Source: an uncultured Erwinia sp. (GTDB lineage: Bacteria; Pseudomonadota; Gammaproteobacteria; Enterobacterales; Enterobacteriaceae). From it: DNA of 64,000 bases. The translations under genes and the position numbers were made by a program. Of this stretch, positions 28,876 to 39,100 are shown one piece after another (within the stretch, counting starts at the first letter, position 1; each line of letters starts with the position of its first letter). The notes beneath the pieces are model-generated. The model did no database searches. It was not told the DNA's origin and was given only the letters and a program-made list of their open reading frames with translations. The stretch lies in the NCBI GenBank assembly GCA_945290265.1, contig CALYQW010000005.1, positions 1 through 64,000 on the forward strand, in the 5' to 3' direction.

Positions 28876-30270
28876 TTATTTGCTGGACTGAGAGAATTGC
28901 TGAGCCAGATAATTCGAGGTGTTCGTCATTTGCGAGACCATTTTACTCAGATTTACAAACTGAGTTTTATAACGTGCCATAGTGGCATTAATGCTCTCGA
29001 CCATCTGTTCAGAACGTTGTTTTACCAGTTTAATGGATTTATCAATGCCGTTCGTCGCGGTTTTGATGGCACCATCACTGCCGAGATATTCAGTAAGAAG
29101 ATTACTGGTCTGAGTAGCAAAACCGGTTGTTTTACCATCCCCGGAGAGGAATTTCATCACGCTGTCCGGATCCTCATTTAGCGCTTTTTCCAGTTTGCTG
29201 TTGTCCACAGAGAGCTTGCCCGTGGTTTCCTGTTTAATACCCAACTGTGATAACAGGCTGATATCACCGCCGTTCTGGGTGGTTGAAATCAGGCTACGCA
29301 GGCCACTCTGAATACTGCGCAGTGTGCCGTCGCCCACCAGATCGCCATTCGAGGCATTCTGTTCATCAGCACCTTTTTTTACGGCCGTGTATTTGGTCTG
29401 CGAGGTGATGGTAGTTTGCAGTGAGTTATAGGCGTCAACATAGGCCTTAACAGCTTCGAGCATCGGGGCGCTGTCTTTTTGAATCGACAGGTTTTCTTCT
29501 TTGCCGCTGATGCTGGTTAATGTCAGTGTTACGCCTTCCGGTACATCGGTGATGGTATTGCTGCTACGGGTGATAGCGATACCGTTCACGGTCAGTTCGG
29601 CGTTTTTGGCCGCAACCTGTTGTTTCATCCCATTTTGGGTATTGTTTGCATTACCGTCATAGCTAAGGAAATCGCTAATAGCCTGATCGCCTGTAACGCT
29701 AATTTTCATGGTGTTAGCTTCACCGGTTTCTTTCGACGTCAGTGAAAGATAATAAGAATTGTCGTCTGCTTTAATCACACTGGCGTTAACGCCGGTACTC
29801 TGCTGATTAATTGCATCGCGAATATCGTTCAGGCTGGTTTTATTCGCTGCAATTTTTATTTCTGTTTTTTTGCCATTCTGTTCTATGAATATAGAAGATG
29901 CACTGCTGCCTAACGCTTTAGTGCTGCTGTCGGTGGTTTCCGACAGTAATGACTGCGCCTCAGCCAGTTGGGTGACATTGACTTTAAAGTTACCGGCACT
30001 GGTGCCATTCGCCAGGCTTGCAGTAAAAGAAGAATTACTGCTGACCACTTTTGAGGTCGCAATCGCCGAAGTATCTTTCAGGGCTGAAGCCGCAGCCTGT
30101 ACCTTTTCCAGCGAGGTCTGCACAATTCCCCAGGCGGTCAGTTTGGCAGTATACGAGGTTTGCTGTTTAGTCAGCGGTGACAGACGCTTCTGTTCTGCTG
30201 CCTCTAATGAGTTGTACAGACTGTCCAGATCAAGAGAAGTACCTGCACCCAGTTGGCTTACACTTGCCAT
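28876..30270 (-). CDS. fliD: Flagellar filament cap protein FliD
   Basis: 464 residues. The N-terminus (MASVSQLGAGTSLDLDSLYN) and the C-terminal coiled coil (IDKSIKLVKQRSEQMVESIN, MSQMTNTSNYLAQQFSQ) are typical of the hook-associated protein 2 ends; the middle is variable. The second ATG (30270) is chosen because AAGGAA then has 7-base spacing, while it abuts the first ATG at 30276. It is transcribed from a sigma-28 promoter at 30309-30336, divergently from fliC. Confidence 0.95.
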   Translation of the reverse strand: MASVSQLGAGTSLDLDSLYNSLEAAEQKRLSPLTKQQTSYTAKLTAWGIVQTSLEKVQAAASALKDTSAIATSKVVSSNSSFTASLANGTSAGNFKVNVTQLAEAQSLLSETTDSSTKALGSSASSIFIEQNGKKTEIKIAANKTSLNDIRDAINQQSTGVNASVIKADDNSYYLSLTSKETGEANTMKISVTGDQAISDFLSYDGNANNTQNGMKQQVAAKNAELTVNGIAITRSSNTITDVPEGVTLTLTSISGKEENLSIQKDSAPMLEAVKAYVDAYNSLQTTITSQTKYTAVKKGADEQNASNGDLVGDGTLRSIQSGLRSLISTTQNGGDISLLSQLGIKQETTGKLSVDNSKLEKALNEDPDSVMKFLSGDGKTTGFATQTSNLLTEYLGSDGAIKTATNGIDKSIKLVKQRSEQMVESINATMARYKTQFVNLSKMVSQMTNTSNYLAQQFSQSSK

Positions 30271-30308
30271 AATCATTTCCTTGTTTGTTAAACACCACTT
30301 GGTGAGGG

Positions 30309-30336
30309 TTATCGGCAGCTAAAAAGGAAATTTTAG
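30309..30336 (-). promoter_or_regulatory. Sigma-28 promoter of fliDST
   Basis: The reverse strand has CTAAAATT, an 11-12 base spacer, then a perfect GCCGATAA -10. This is the FliA consensus TAAAGTTT-N11-GCCGATAA. It lies 39 bases upstream of fliD. Confidence 0.9.
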
Positions 30337-30420
30337 GGGAGAGCGAAAAAAATAATGCGCCAAACAGAGGAGGTAAGCGGCTTTAGTTAACCGCATTACA
30401 ATTTTTTTAAAAGGTTTCTC

Positions 30421-30447
30421 TAAAGTAAATCATAAAGGGGTCGATAA
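30421..30447 (+). promoter_or_regulatory. Sigma-28 promoter of fliC copy 1
   Basis: TAAAGTAA, an 11-base spacer, then GTCGATAA at 30440-30447, one base off the GCCGATAA consensus. It lies 70 bases upstream of the first flagellin start. Confidence 0.9.
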
Positions 30448-30517
30448 CCTCGTTGACGGCAATGCGGCACAAGGCCGAATCCTGAATTCAAGCAGTTAAC
30501 TTACAAGGAATATCGAC

Positions 30518-31468
30518 ATGGCAGTAATTAATACTAACATTTTGTCTCTGAGCACTCAGAACAACCTGAACAAATCACAGTCTTCTCTGGGTACCGCTAT
30601 TGAACGTCTGTCCTCTGGTCTGCGCATCAACAGCGCAAAAGACGATGCGGCAGGCCAGGCAATTGCCAACCGTTTCACCGCTAACATCAACGGTCTGACT
30701 GTTTCTGCCCGTAACGCCAACGATGGTATCTCTCTGGCGCAGACCGCTGAAGGCGCGCTGGGCGAAATCAACAACAACCTGCAGCGTGTACGTGACCTGA
30801 CCGTACAGGCACAGAACAGCTCTAACTCTGCGTCTGATATCGATTCAATCCAGGCTGAAGTTAACCAGCGTATGGAAGAAATCAACCGCGTAACCAAACA
30901 GACCGATTTTAACGGCAACAAAGTTCTGGCGACCGGTGATACCGATAAGGACTATGACTTCCAGGTGGGTGCTAAAGATGGTGAGAAAATTTCCATCACT
31001 ATCAGCAAAAGCGACACTTACAACCTGGCCGCAGCTGGACAGACGGGCACCGATCTGAACACACGTACGATGAACACCAATACAGCCACAAACGACGATA
31101 AAGTTAACGGCAACCTGCGTACCACTGCAGCCGTTGGCTTCGACGTACTGAAAGGTGCAGTCACCGGTGGTAGTGCTTCTGGCGTAGCGCCAGGCAGCAC
31201 GCCACTGGCTGATATCGATGCGGCAATCAAAGCTGTTGATTCACAGCGAAGCCTGCTGGGTGCGTCTCAAAACCGTTTTCAGTCTACCATCAGTAACCTG
31301 AATAACACCGTGAATAACCTGTCTGCCGCACGCAGCCGTATCCAGGATTCTGATTACGCGACAGAGGTGTCTAATATGTCCCGTGCACAGATCCTGCAGC
31401 AGGCTGGTAGCTCAGTACTGGCTCAGGCTAACCAGGTTCCACAGACTATGCTGTCTCTGCTGCGTTAA
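30518..31468 (+). CDS. fliC: Flagellin, copy 1
   Basis: 316 residues; the main filament subunit, exported by the flagellar type III system. The conserved N-terminal D0/D1 (MAVINTNILSLSTQNNLNKS, SGLRINSAKDDAAGQAIANR) and C-terminal D1/D0 (ISNLNNTVNNLSAARSRIQD, QVPQTMLSLLR) are complete, with a short central region (about 150-230), so the filament lacks large D2/D3 domains. AAGGA lies upstream of the ATG. It is identical in protein sequence to copy 2, and its own terminator (31521-31549) makes it a separate transcript. Ser/Thr residues in the centre (such as GGSASGVAPGSTPL) could be glycan acceptors. Confidence 0.97.
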   Translation: MAVINTNILSLSTQNNLNKSQSSLGTAIERLSSGLRINSAKDDAAGQAIANRFTANINGLTVSARNANDGISLAQTAEGALGEINNNLQRVRDLTVQAQNSSNSASDIDSIQAEVNQRMEEINRVTKQTDFNGNKVLATGDTDKDYDFQVGAKDGEKISITISKSDTYNLAAAGQTGTDLNTRTMNTNTATNDDKVNGNLRTTAAVGFDVLKGAVTGGSASGVAPGSTPLADIDAAIKAVDSQRSLLGASQNRFQSTISNLNNTVNNLSAARSRIQDSDYATEVSNMSRAQILQQAGSSVLAQANQVPQTMLSLLR

Positions 31469-31520
31469 TATCGCCTGTACAGTGGATCTGGCTCCGCTGG
31501 GAGTGAGATCGATTGGTGGA

Positions 31521-31549
31521 AAGCCCGCATGTTATGCGGGCTTTTTTTT
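31521..31549 (+). terminator. Terminator of fliC copy 1
   Basis: AAGCCCGCAT with ATGCGGGCTT around a short loop, followed by eight T. It is 52 bases after the stop codon. Confidence 0.92.
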
Positions 31550-31722
31550 GGCTGTAGCAGGGGAAGTAATGATGTCATGTTCCCGGTTGCTGCCAACCAG
31601 ATACGCAGTAACCCAGATCTGTTTATCAGAACACGTAGGGGCAGTTTCACAGAAGTAAAAAATTCTGAATATTTATAGGGTTATGTATTTTAAAAAAAAA
31701 GCGTTTTTTTTGTAATCACATC

Positions 31723-31749
31723 TAAAGTTCCCATCAGGGGAGTCGATAA
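31723..31749 (+). promoter_or_regulatory. Sigma-28 promoter of fliC copy 2
   Basis: TAAAGTTC, an 11-base spacer and GTCGATAA at 31742-31749. The -35 is better than that of copy 1, the -10 the same. The DNA around it is otherwise unlike the copy 1 upstream region, so both copies have independent control regions. Confidence 0.9.
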
Positions 31750-31806
31750 TTGAGGTACATGGCGCTTAAGCCAGGTTTTTAAAGTAAAATGTAGAGGATA
31801 TATATT

Positions 31807-32757
31807 ATGGCAGTAATTAATACTAACATTTTGTCTCTGAGCACTCAGAACAACCTGAACAAATCACAGTCTTCTCTGGGTACCGCTATTGAACGTCTGT
31901 CCTCTGGTCTGCGCATCAACAGCGCAAAAGACGATGCGGCAGGCCAGGCAATTGCCAACCGTTTCACCGCTAACATCAACGGTCTGACTGTTTCTGCCCG
32001 TAACGCCAACGATGGTATCTCTCTGGCGCAGACCGCTGAAGGCGCGCTGGGCGAAATCAACAACAACCTGCAGCGTGTACGTGACCTGACCGTACAGGCA
32101 CAGAACAGCTCTAACTCTGCGTCTGATATCGATTCAATCCAGGCTGAAGTTAACCAGCGTATGGAAGAAATCAACCGCGTAACCAAACAGACCGATTTTA
32201 ACGGCAACAAAGTTCTGGCGACCGGTGATACCGATAAGGACTATGACTTCCAGGTGGGTGCTAAAGATGGTGAGAAAATTTCCATCACTATCAGCAAAAG
32301 CGACACTTACAACCTGGCCGCAGCTGGACAGACGGGCACCGATCTGAACACACGTACGATGAACACCAATACAGCCACAAACGACGATAAAGTTAACGGC
32401 AACCTGCGTACCACTGCAGCCGTTGGCTTCGACGTACTGAAAGGTGCAGTCACCGGTGGTAGTGCTTCTGGCGTAGCGCCAGGCAGCACGCCACTGGCTG
32501 ATATCGATGCGGCAATCAAAGCTGTTGATTCACAGCGAAGCCTGCTGGGTGCGTCTCAAAACCGTTTTCAGTCTACCATCAGTAACCTGAATAACACCGT
32601 GAATAACCTGTCTGCCGCACGCAGCCGTATCCAGGATTCTGATTACGCGACAGAGGTGTCTAATATGTCCCGTGCACAGATCCTGCAGCAGGCTGGTAGC
32701 TCAGTACTGGCTCAGGCTAACCAGGTTCCACAGACTATGCTGTCTCTGCTGCGCTAA
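31807..32757 (+). CDS. fliC: Flagellin, copy 2 (identical protein)
   Basis: 316 residues identical to copy 1. By reading along both genes the only base change I see is the third position of the last Arg codon (CGT in copy 1, CGC here). Upstream and downstream sequences differ completely. GAGGA lies upstream of the ATG. It is followed by a terminator at 32780-32806 and then the glycosylation cluster. Near-identity within the gene but not outside points to very recent duplication or continuing gene conversion. Confidence 0.97.
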   Translation: MAVINTNILSLSTQNNLNKSQSSLGTAIERLSSGLRINSAKDDAAGQAIANRFTANINGLTVSARNANDGISLAQTAEGALGEINNNLQRVRDLTVQAQNSSNSASDIDSIQAEVNQRMEEINRVTKQTDFNGNKVLATGDTDKDYDFQVGAKDGEKISITISKSDTYNLAAAGQTGTDLNTRTMNTNTATNDDKVNGNLRTTAAVGFDVLKGAVTGGSASGVAPGSTPLADIDAAIKAVDSQRSLLGASQNRFQSTISNLNNTVNNLSAARSRIQDSDYATEVSNMSRAQILQQAGSSVLAQANQVPQTMLSLLR

Positions 32758-32779
32758 TTCCGCATTCGGATGCAATCAG

Positions 32780-32806
32780 ACCCCGCCATCTGGCGGGGTT
32801 TTTTTC
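32780..32806 (+). terminator. Terminator of fliC copy 2
   Basis: ACCCCGCC and GGCGGGGT form an 8-base stem with a short ATCT loop, followed by seven T. It isolates flagellin from the cluster that follows. Confidence 0.92.
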
Positions 32807-33009
32807 GCTAAAAGATAATCAACCCTGGTATGTATAAACTGCGGAGATGCGTAAATTCGCATTTTCAGTGAGTGATATTTTAGTTATGTCTCGAATTGCC
32901 CTATTTTTCTTGTCCTTTTAGCCAAATCGTTTTCATTAAGTAACGCTAGAATAGCGCATATCATCAGATATTCTGACTGAAAATAAAGTGAATATGATTA
33001 GGTGGATAA

Positions 33010-34143
33010 GTGGGAAAAAATGTGTATGTAGCCAGTCCGTTGCTTCCTCCTTTGGAAGAATTTATTCCCTACCTTGAAAATATCTGGGACAGTCAACGAT
33101 TGACTAACGCTGGCGCATTTCACGCTCAGTTCGAAGCCGAATTGGCAAAATATTTAGGTGTCGAGTATCTGAGTGTGTTTGCAAATGGAACACTTGCATT
33201 GATCACTGCACTACAGGCTCTGTCTGTTACCGGTGAGGTTATAACAACAGCGTACTCATTTGTGGCTACATCCCATGCATTGAAATGGAATGGTATTAAA
33301 CCCGTATTTGTCGATGTTGAACCGCACAGCTGTAACATTGATCCAAAAAAAATAGAAGAAGTAATAACACCATCCACGACAGCTATCTTACCTGTACATT
33401 GTTACGGCATTCCTTGCAATATAGGCGAAATTCAGGACGTCGCCGATCGATATGGTCTTAAAGTTATTTATGATGCAGCTCATGCTTTTGCGGTAAAAAA
33501 AGACAATGCCAGCATTTTAAATGCAGGGGACCTTTCTATACTGAGTTTTCACGCAACGAAGGTATTTAATACTATTGAAGGTGGTGCTGTAATCTGTCAT
33601 AGCGAAGAAATGAAGCAACATATTGATCATCTGAAGAACTTTGGCTTTGTGGATGAAACAACTGTTGTAGCTTCTGGCATAAATGGAAAAATGAATGAAG
33701 TTCAGGCTGCATTTGGATTGCTACAACTTAAACATATTGATGCCGCATTTCTTTATCGTCGCAATATTTATGAGAATTATGTCAATCATTTGTCATCATT
33801 ACCGGGTATCTTTTTTAATCCTGTCCCGGACGGCGTTGAATGGAATTACTCATACTGTCCGATGTTCATTGATGGTGACGTCTTTCCACTAACGCGGGAT
33901 GAGGTGTATGAAAAATTAAAAGATGAAAACATTTATGCCAGAAGATATTTTTATCCGTTGATCACAGAGTTTCCGATGTATAAGGAAGAATGCCTGTCAT
34001 CCTGCGGCAGGTTATCACAGGCAATGCGGCTTTCGCGTCAGGTTTTATGCCTGCCAATTCATACTGGTTTAAGTGACGCAGAACAAAAAAAAATCATCGG
34101 CATCATAGGTCAGTTCGGAAGTAATAATAATATTTACAGGTAA
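33010..34143 (+). CDS. DegT/DnrJ/EryC1/StrS sugar aminotransferase
   Basis: 377 residues of the PLP-dependent sugar aminotransferase family, cytoplasmic. The substrate loop FANGTLALITALQAL, the PLP aspartate in VIYDAAHAFA and the Schiff-base lysine in FHATKVFNTIEGGAV are all present. Relatives such as VioA and FdtB convert NDP-4-keto-6-deoxy sugars into amino sugars. The start is GTG at 33010 with GGTGG upstream. It is the first gene of an AT-rich cluster behind fliC, suggesting it makes a 4-amino-sugar for flagellin. No dTDP-glucose synthesis gene is here, so the precursor must come from the general rml pool. Confidence 0.9.
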   Translation: MGKNVYVASPLLPPLEEFIPYLENIWDSQRLTNAGAFHAQFEAELAKYLGVEYLSVFANGTLALITALQALSVTGEVITTAYSFVATSHALKWNGIKPVFVDVEPHSCNIDPKKIEEVITPSTTAILPVHCYGIPCNIGEIQDVADRYGLKVIYDAAHAFAVKKDNASILNAGDLSILSFHATKVFNTIEGGAVICHSEEMKQHIDHLKNFGFVDETTVVASGINGKMNEVQAAFGLLQLKHIDAAFLYRRNIYENYVNHLSSLPGIFFNPVPDGVEWNYSYCPMFIDGDVFPLTRDEVYEKLKDENIYARRYFYPLITEFPMYKEECLSSCGRLSQAMRLSRQVLCLPIHTGLSDAEQKKIIGIIGQFGSNNNIYR

Positions 34144-34150
34144 AGCTTCG

Positions 34151-35317
34151 ATGATGACTGACAAGGTGCGCTATGTAATTTTCAGTGGTGCTAATGAAAG
34201 AGCGATTATTGCATCATGTCGTTATTTTTGTGAAGCAGGCTTCAGCTTTTCTTTAATTGCCAGGCCGCTAAATGACAAAATTCGACTGACGCGCTATCGG
34301 AAAAATATTGATGCAATTCGTCAGAATGATGCAATTATTGCGTCTGATATGTTAAGTTGTATTGCTTTGGTCAGCCGGAAATACCCTCAGGATAAACTGG
34401 TTTTTTTACCTTCTTCTGAATCAATTAATCGTATAATCTTATCCTGTCGTCAGCATTTTGAACAGGCAGGATTGGACTGTTATTTGTGTCCGCAGGATTG
34501 TTACGAAACACTATCCAACAAGAAAAGTTTTATTGCACTGACTGCGGAATTTGATATCGATTCACCTGTTGAAATCAAAATGCCTGGCTATAATGATTTG
34601 CCATTAGTGGCAAAACCCTCGCTTGAATTCTCGTCTTCAGATGGCAGGAAAATCTATCCTGTATTAATCATTGATAATAAGGATCTGGATGATTTTTTTA
34701 TAAACCATCAGGCGGAAGAATATTTTTATCAGGAATATGTGGTGGGGGAAAGTTATTATTATTTGATGTTTCTATATTCAAATGGTAATCAATTGATTCG
34801 TTATCAACGTAATTTACTGCAGCAGGATAATGGTAAATCAATCATTGCCGCTGAAGCGTGTGATTGTCCGGATTTAAATTTTGAAAGAAAATTAATCTCT
34901 GCTTTCCGGGCAGTGGACTTTTCTGGTTTTGTCATGGTTGAAGTTATAAAAAATAATGATAAAACTTTTCTTATTGAGGCGAATCCCAGGTTGTGGGGAC
35001 CTTTGCAGCTAGCTATACAGCAGGGTATAACACCAAATCTTATTCATGATTATCCTGATGTGCCAAACAACAATACATCTGTTTCACCTTATCTTTGGAT
35101 AAATGGATTAATATCTGATGTGTTGCAGGGTAAAAAACCACATAGTTATTTCAGAAAAGATGAATGCAGTATCTGTGTTATTATTATGGCATTATGTCAT
35201 GATATCTACCTTCACAGCGATACACTGCTACTTTTTATCTATGAAATTAAAATATCGTTCAGTCACTATCTGAAAAAATTAGTGACTAAATTCATTAGCA
35301 GGACAAAAAATGAATGA
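34151..35317 (+). CDS. ATP-grasp-domain enzyme
   Basis: 388 residues. After a pre-ATP-grasp Rossmann-like N-terminus (RYVIFSGANERAIIASCRYF), an ATP-grasp core is seen in DLPLVAKPSLEFSSSDG, the hinge EEYFYQEYVVGESYYYL and the metal site KTFLIEANPRLWGPLQLAI. These enzymes couple a carboxylate to an amine through an acyl-phosphate. Next to a sugar aminotransferase it may attach an amino acid or other acid to the 4-amino group of the sugar. It begins 7 bases after the aminotransferase and overlaps the methyltransferase by 8 bases. Its A+T content is high. Confidence 0.82.
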   Translation: MMTDKVRYVIFSGANERAIIASCRYFCEAGFSFSLIARPLNDKIRLTRYRKNIDAIRQNDAIIASDMLSCIALVSRKYPQDKLVFLPSSESINRIILSCRQHFEQAGLDCYLCPQDCYETLSNKKSFIALTAEFDIDSPVEIKMPGYNDLPLVAKPSLEFSSSDGRKIYPVLIIDNKDLDDFFINHQAEEYFYQEYVVGESYYYLMFLYSNGNQLIRYQRNLLQQDNGKSIIAAEACDCPDLNFERKLISAFRAVDFSGFVMVEVIKNNDKTFLIEANPRLWGPLQLAIQQGITPNLIHDYPDVPNNNTSVSPYLWINGLISDVLQGKKPHSYFRKDECSICVIIMALCHDIYLHSDTLLLFIYEIKISFSHYLKKLVTKFISRTKNE

Positions 35318-36104
35318 CATCGAAAAAATAAAGCGATTAAAAAAATACCTGGCTATGGAAAGTGCTGCCGGTAAACATGCAAAATACCAGGCTTTGCCTG
35401 TTGCGTTAAGCCAGATTCTTGGAGAGGTTGATTATAATCCAGTGTCACGTTTTGAAGAAGAGCGCTGGAGGTTTATTCATTCTCAGGTCAATTTTTGTAA
35501 TAAAAAAGTCTTTGATATAGGCACTAATCTGGGTTTTTTCTCATTCTCGGCAGCCGGCGCAGGAGCCAGTTGGGTTACCGCTTTCGAAGGTAGTCCTCAT
35601 CATGCATCGATTGTAGGTCAGGCAATCGATTTGCTCTCTTTACAGGGACGTATGGAAATATTTAATCAGTATTTTACATTTGACGAAAAAAGTGTTGAAG
35701 GAGATATCGGCTTCTTACTAAATGTACTGCATCATATCGGCGATGATTATGATACCGTAGTTGACTCCGTACAGGCTGCGAAGAAAATGATCCTTAATCA
35801 ACTCAATTACCTGGCATCCAAATGTAATATTCTGATATTTCAGCTTGGTTTTAACTGGCGTGGAAATGTGAACTACCCACTCTTTCTCAAAGGAGAAAAA
35901 AAAGAGCTCATCGATTTTATCCGTAGTGGGGTTGCAGCACATTGGAATATTGAAGAGATCGCTGTTGCTGTCAAAATGGATGATGGGGAAGTGGTGTATA
36001 AACCGCTGGATGATTGTAATTGTCATCGTGATGATGCTTTAGGGGAATTTCTTAATCGACCATTATTTATATTGAAAAGCAAGGTAGGGGGGGGATATGT
36101 CTGA
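35310..36104 (+). CDS. SAM-dependent methyltransferase
   Basis: 264 residues. The SAM-binding motif is KVFDIGTNLGFFSFSAAGAGA (motif I, GTNLG), followed by VTAFEGSP (motif II acid) and IGFLLNVLHHIGDDY (motif IV/post). It overlaps both neighbours by 8 bases, so the operon is translationally coupled. It probably methylates the sugar or its acyl group, as in methylated viosamine-type flagellin glycans; methylation of flagellin itself is a less likely alternative. Confidence 0.82.
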   Translation: MNDIEKIKRLKKYLAMESAAGKHAKYQALPVALSQILGEVDYNPVSRFEEERWRFIHSQVNFCNKKVFDIGTNLGFFSFSAAGAGASWVTAFEGSPHHASIVGQAIDLLSLQGRMEIFNQYFTFDEKSVEGDIGFLLNVLHHIGDDYDTVVDSVQAAKKMILNQLNYLASKCNILIFQLGFNWRGNVNYPLFLKGEKKELIDFIRSGVAAHWNIEEIAVAVKMDDGEVVYKPLDDCNCHRDDALGEFLNRPLFILKSKVGGGYV

Positions 36105-39100
36105 TCATAACGAAAAAACATATATCACAGATCAGGATGTAAACAGTTATCCTCTGGTCTCCGTGCTGATACCTGCGTATAAAATTGATTTTTTCGAAGA
36201 TGCATTAAAGAGTGTCTTAAAACAGAATTTTTCATCACTGGAAATTATTATATGTGATGATAGTGGCAGTAACGATATTCGTCAGGTTGCAGACCGTTAC
36301 ATAGCTTCTTCACCATTTGATATTCGTTACTATTACAATGAAACCAGACTGAGAGAAAGTGGCAGTGTGATTCGCTGCTTAAAGGAGTCGCGTGGCGAAT
36401 ATATCAAGTTTTTGTATGATGATGATTTACTTGAACCTGACTGCATCAAAAAACTGTTGGATGCATTTAACTCCCATCCTGATAATAAAATCGCCTCCTC
36501 GCGGCGCCATCGGATAGATGAGTCCGGAAAGATTTTACCTGCAACGTTTGCTACCAGTTACCCTTTTCAGGGTGACGTAATTCTCGATGGTCGTGACGTA
36601 ATTTCATTTCTTAGTGATAATATCATCAATTTTATCGGCGAGCCGAGTTGTGTTCTGTGTCGCAGAGATGATCTGATTAATCTTGGCGACGATTTATTTC
36701 AGTTGAACGGTAAACGGATGTCGTATCTGGGAGATCTGGCAATTTATGTTAAGTTGCTCAGTCAGGGTAATCTGGCATTTTTAAGCGAGGGATTATCATC
36801 TTTTCGCGTTTCCGAAAGTCAGATCAGTCAGTTAGCCGTTAAAGACAGTGCTGTGGTTAGTGAAACCTACTCTAACTTTCCTAAGATGATAGCTGAGTTG
36901 GGGTGGTACAAGGGAGATAGTACTACTAATCAATTAGTCAATGTCACGTCTTTACACTATCCAGGTACTTTTCAGCAGTGCAATTTGTTGTCAGCATTGA
37001 ACAGCGCATATTATTTGTTTGCAGGTAGTCGCGGTAATAAATGTCTGCAACAGTGGTTAGCACTACGGGATACCAGCGAGGTTCAGAAACAGCTTATTGC
37101 TGATTATTCGATCACTCGCTGTAGTCGGTCAGTGGTTGGTATTTATATTATCAATTTAGCTGAAGCGACAGAGTTATGGCAGGACAGTATTGATAGCATT
37201 ATTGCAATCGAAATGCCTGGAATAATATTAAAACCAGTTGTGGTTAGTACCTGCATAACGACAGTGCCATTCGATGGGGTTCAGTGGCTAAACACCACCA
37301 GTGAACAATATGTTACAGCAATCAATCAGCATATTTCCACGATGCAGTCGGATTGGGTGCTGATAATGAAAGCAGGCAGTAAACTTACTCGCAGTGGTAT
37401 TTTACAACTTTCACTAACATTGCCTGACGCTGAACATTGTGCAGCTATTTATGGGGATGAGTGTTATCAGCAACAAGGGGAAGTTACGGGTACTGGCATG
37501 CGACCGGACTTTAATCTTGATCTACTGTTAAGCAATCCTACGCAAATGGCTAAACACTGGCTGTTTAATCGCAATCTTTTGTTAGAGTCAGGCGGTTTCT
37601 CCAATATCTTTCAGCAGGCGTGGGAATTTGATTATATTATCCGGATCATCGAGCAGACAGGTATAGAGCGGATTGGTCATATAGCTGAACCGCTGGTAAT
37701 TTCTGAAAGTCATCGTTTGCAGGATGAACCAGAGTATCGAGCTATTTTACAACATCATTTGCATCAGCGTGGTTATGTTAATAGCCGGGTAGAAAGTCCT
37801 TATCCGGGATTATATGCACTGAAATATTGTCATCAGGCACAGCCATTGGTTTCGATTATTATTCCGACTAAAGATCAGTTGCCAGTATTAATTACATGTA
37901 TTACATCGCTGTTGGAAAAAACCCGTTATCCACATTACGAAATTTTAATTGTTGATAACAATAGCAAGACGCCAGAAGCACAACGATGGCTGGCAGGCAT
38001 TGCTACGGTGGATCCTGAACGTATTAAAGTACTGAGTTATCCTCATGCTTTTAACTATTCAGCGATGAATAACCTGGCTGCGAGCGAAGCGCGTGGTGAA
38101 TATTTGGTTTTGCTGAATAATGATACTGCAATTATTGACAATAACTGGCTGGATAATTTGCTTAATCATGCCCAACGTCCTGAGGTGGGCATTGTTGGCG
38201 CAAAATTGCTCTATCCGGATGGTCGTATTCAGCATGCTGGTGTGATTTTGGGGTTACGTGGTCCGGCTGAACATCCCTTTATCGGAGAGTCGTCTGATAT
38301 ACCCGGGTATATGTTTCGGCTACTGCTGGACCAAAATTATACCGCTGTGACTGCAGCATGTCTGATGATCAGAAGTGAGGTTTATCACCAGGTTGGTGGG
38401 CTGGATGAAGAGCGCTTTAAAGTCTCTTACAACGATGTTGATCTCTGTTTGAAGGTCAGACAGGCCGGTTATCTGACAGTCTGGACGCCTTTTGCTGTGG
38501 TGATGCATGAGGGAAGCGTCAGTCAGAATAAGATAGATACAGACAAACAAACGCAGAAGCAGCTGCGCTTTATTGCAGAGCAGGATGCATTCTATCGCCA
38601 GTGGTTACCGCTGATTGCTCATGATCCGGCTTATAATCCCAATTTATCCCTTAATAATGGTGATTTTACATTGGAACAAACGCCTGAATTGAGCTGGCGT
38701 CCCCTTAGCTGGAGACCCCTGCCAGTTGTGATGAGCTGTATGGCCGATTTTACTGGTTGTGGTCAGTATCGGATTATCCAGCCACACCAGGCGATGATTG
38801 CAGAAGGTGTAATCGAAGGGGTTCTGCGTTCTTCAACACCCGAAATAGCTGAACTTGCCCGCTATGCGCCTGACAGCATTGTGCTTCAGCGCCATATCAC
38901 ACCGGATGCTCATCAATGGTTACAGCGGTCAAAAGTCTGTGATTCGGTATTTAAAGTGTTTGAACTGGATGACTATTTACCCAATCTGCCATTGAAAAGT
39001 GTTCATCGTAAATTATTTCCGCAGGATATATTGCAATCAATTCGCAAAAGCCTCAGCCTGGTGGATCGTTTTGTGGTCTCTACAGCTGAACTGGCTGAAA

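Noticed and set aside
30518-32757. Phase-variable flagellin switch (Hin/FljB type)
   Set aside because: Both flagellins are the same, no invertase gene or inverted repeats were seen, and both promoters point the same way.
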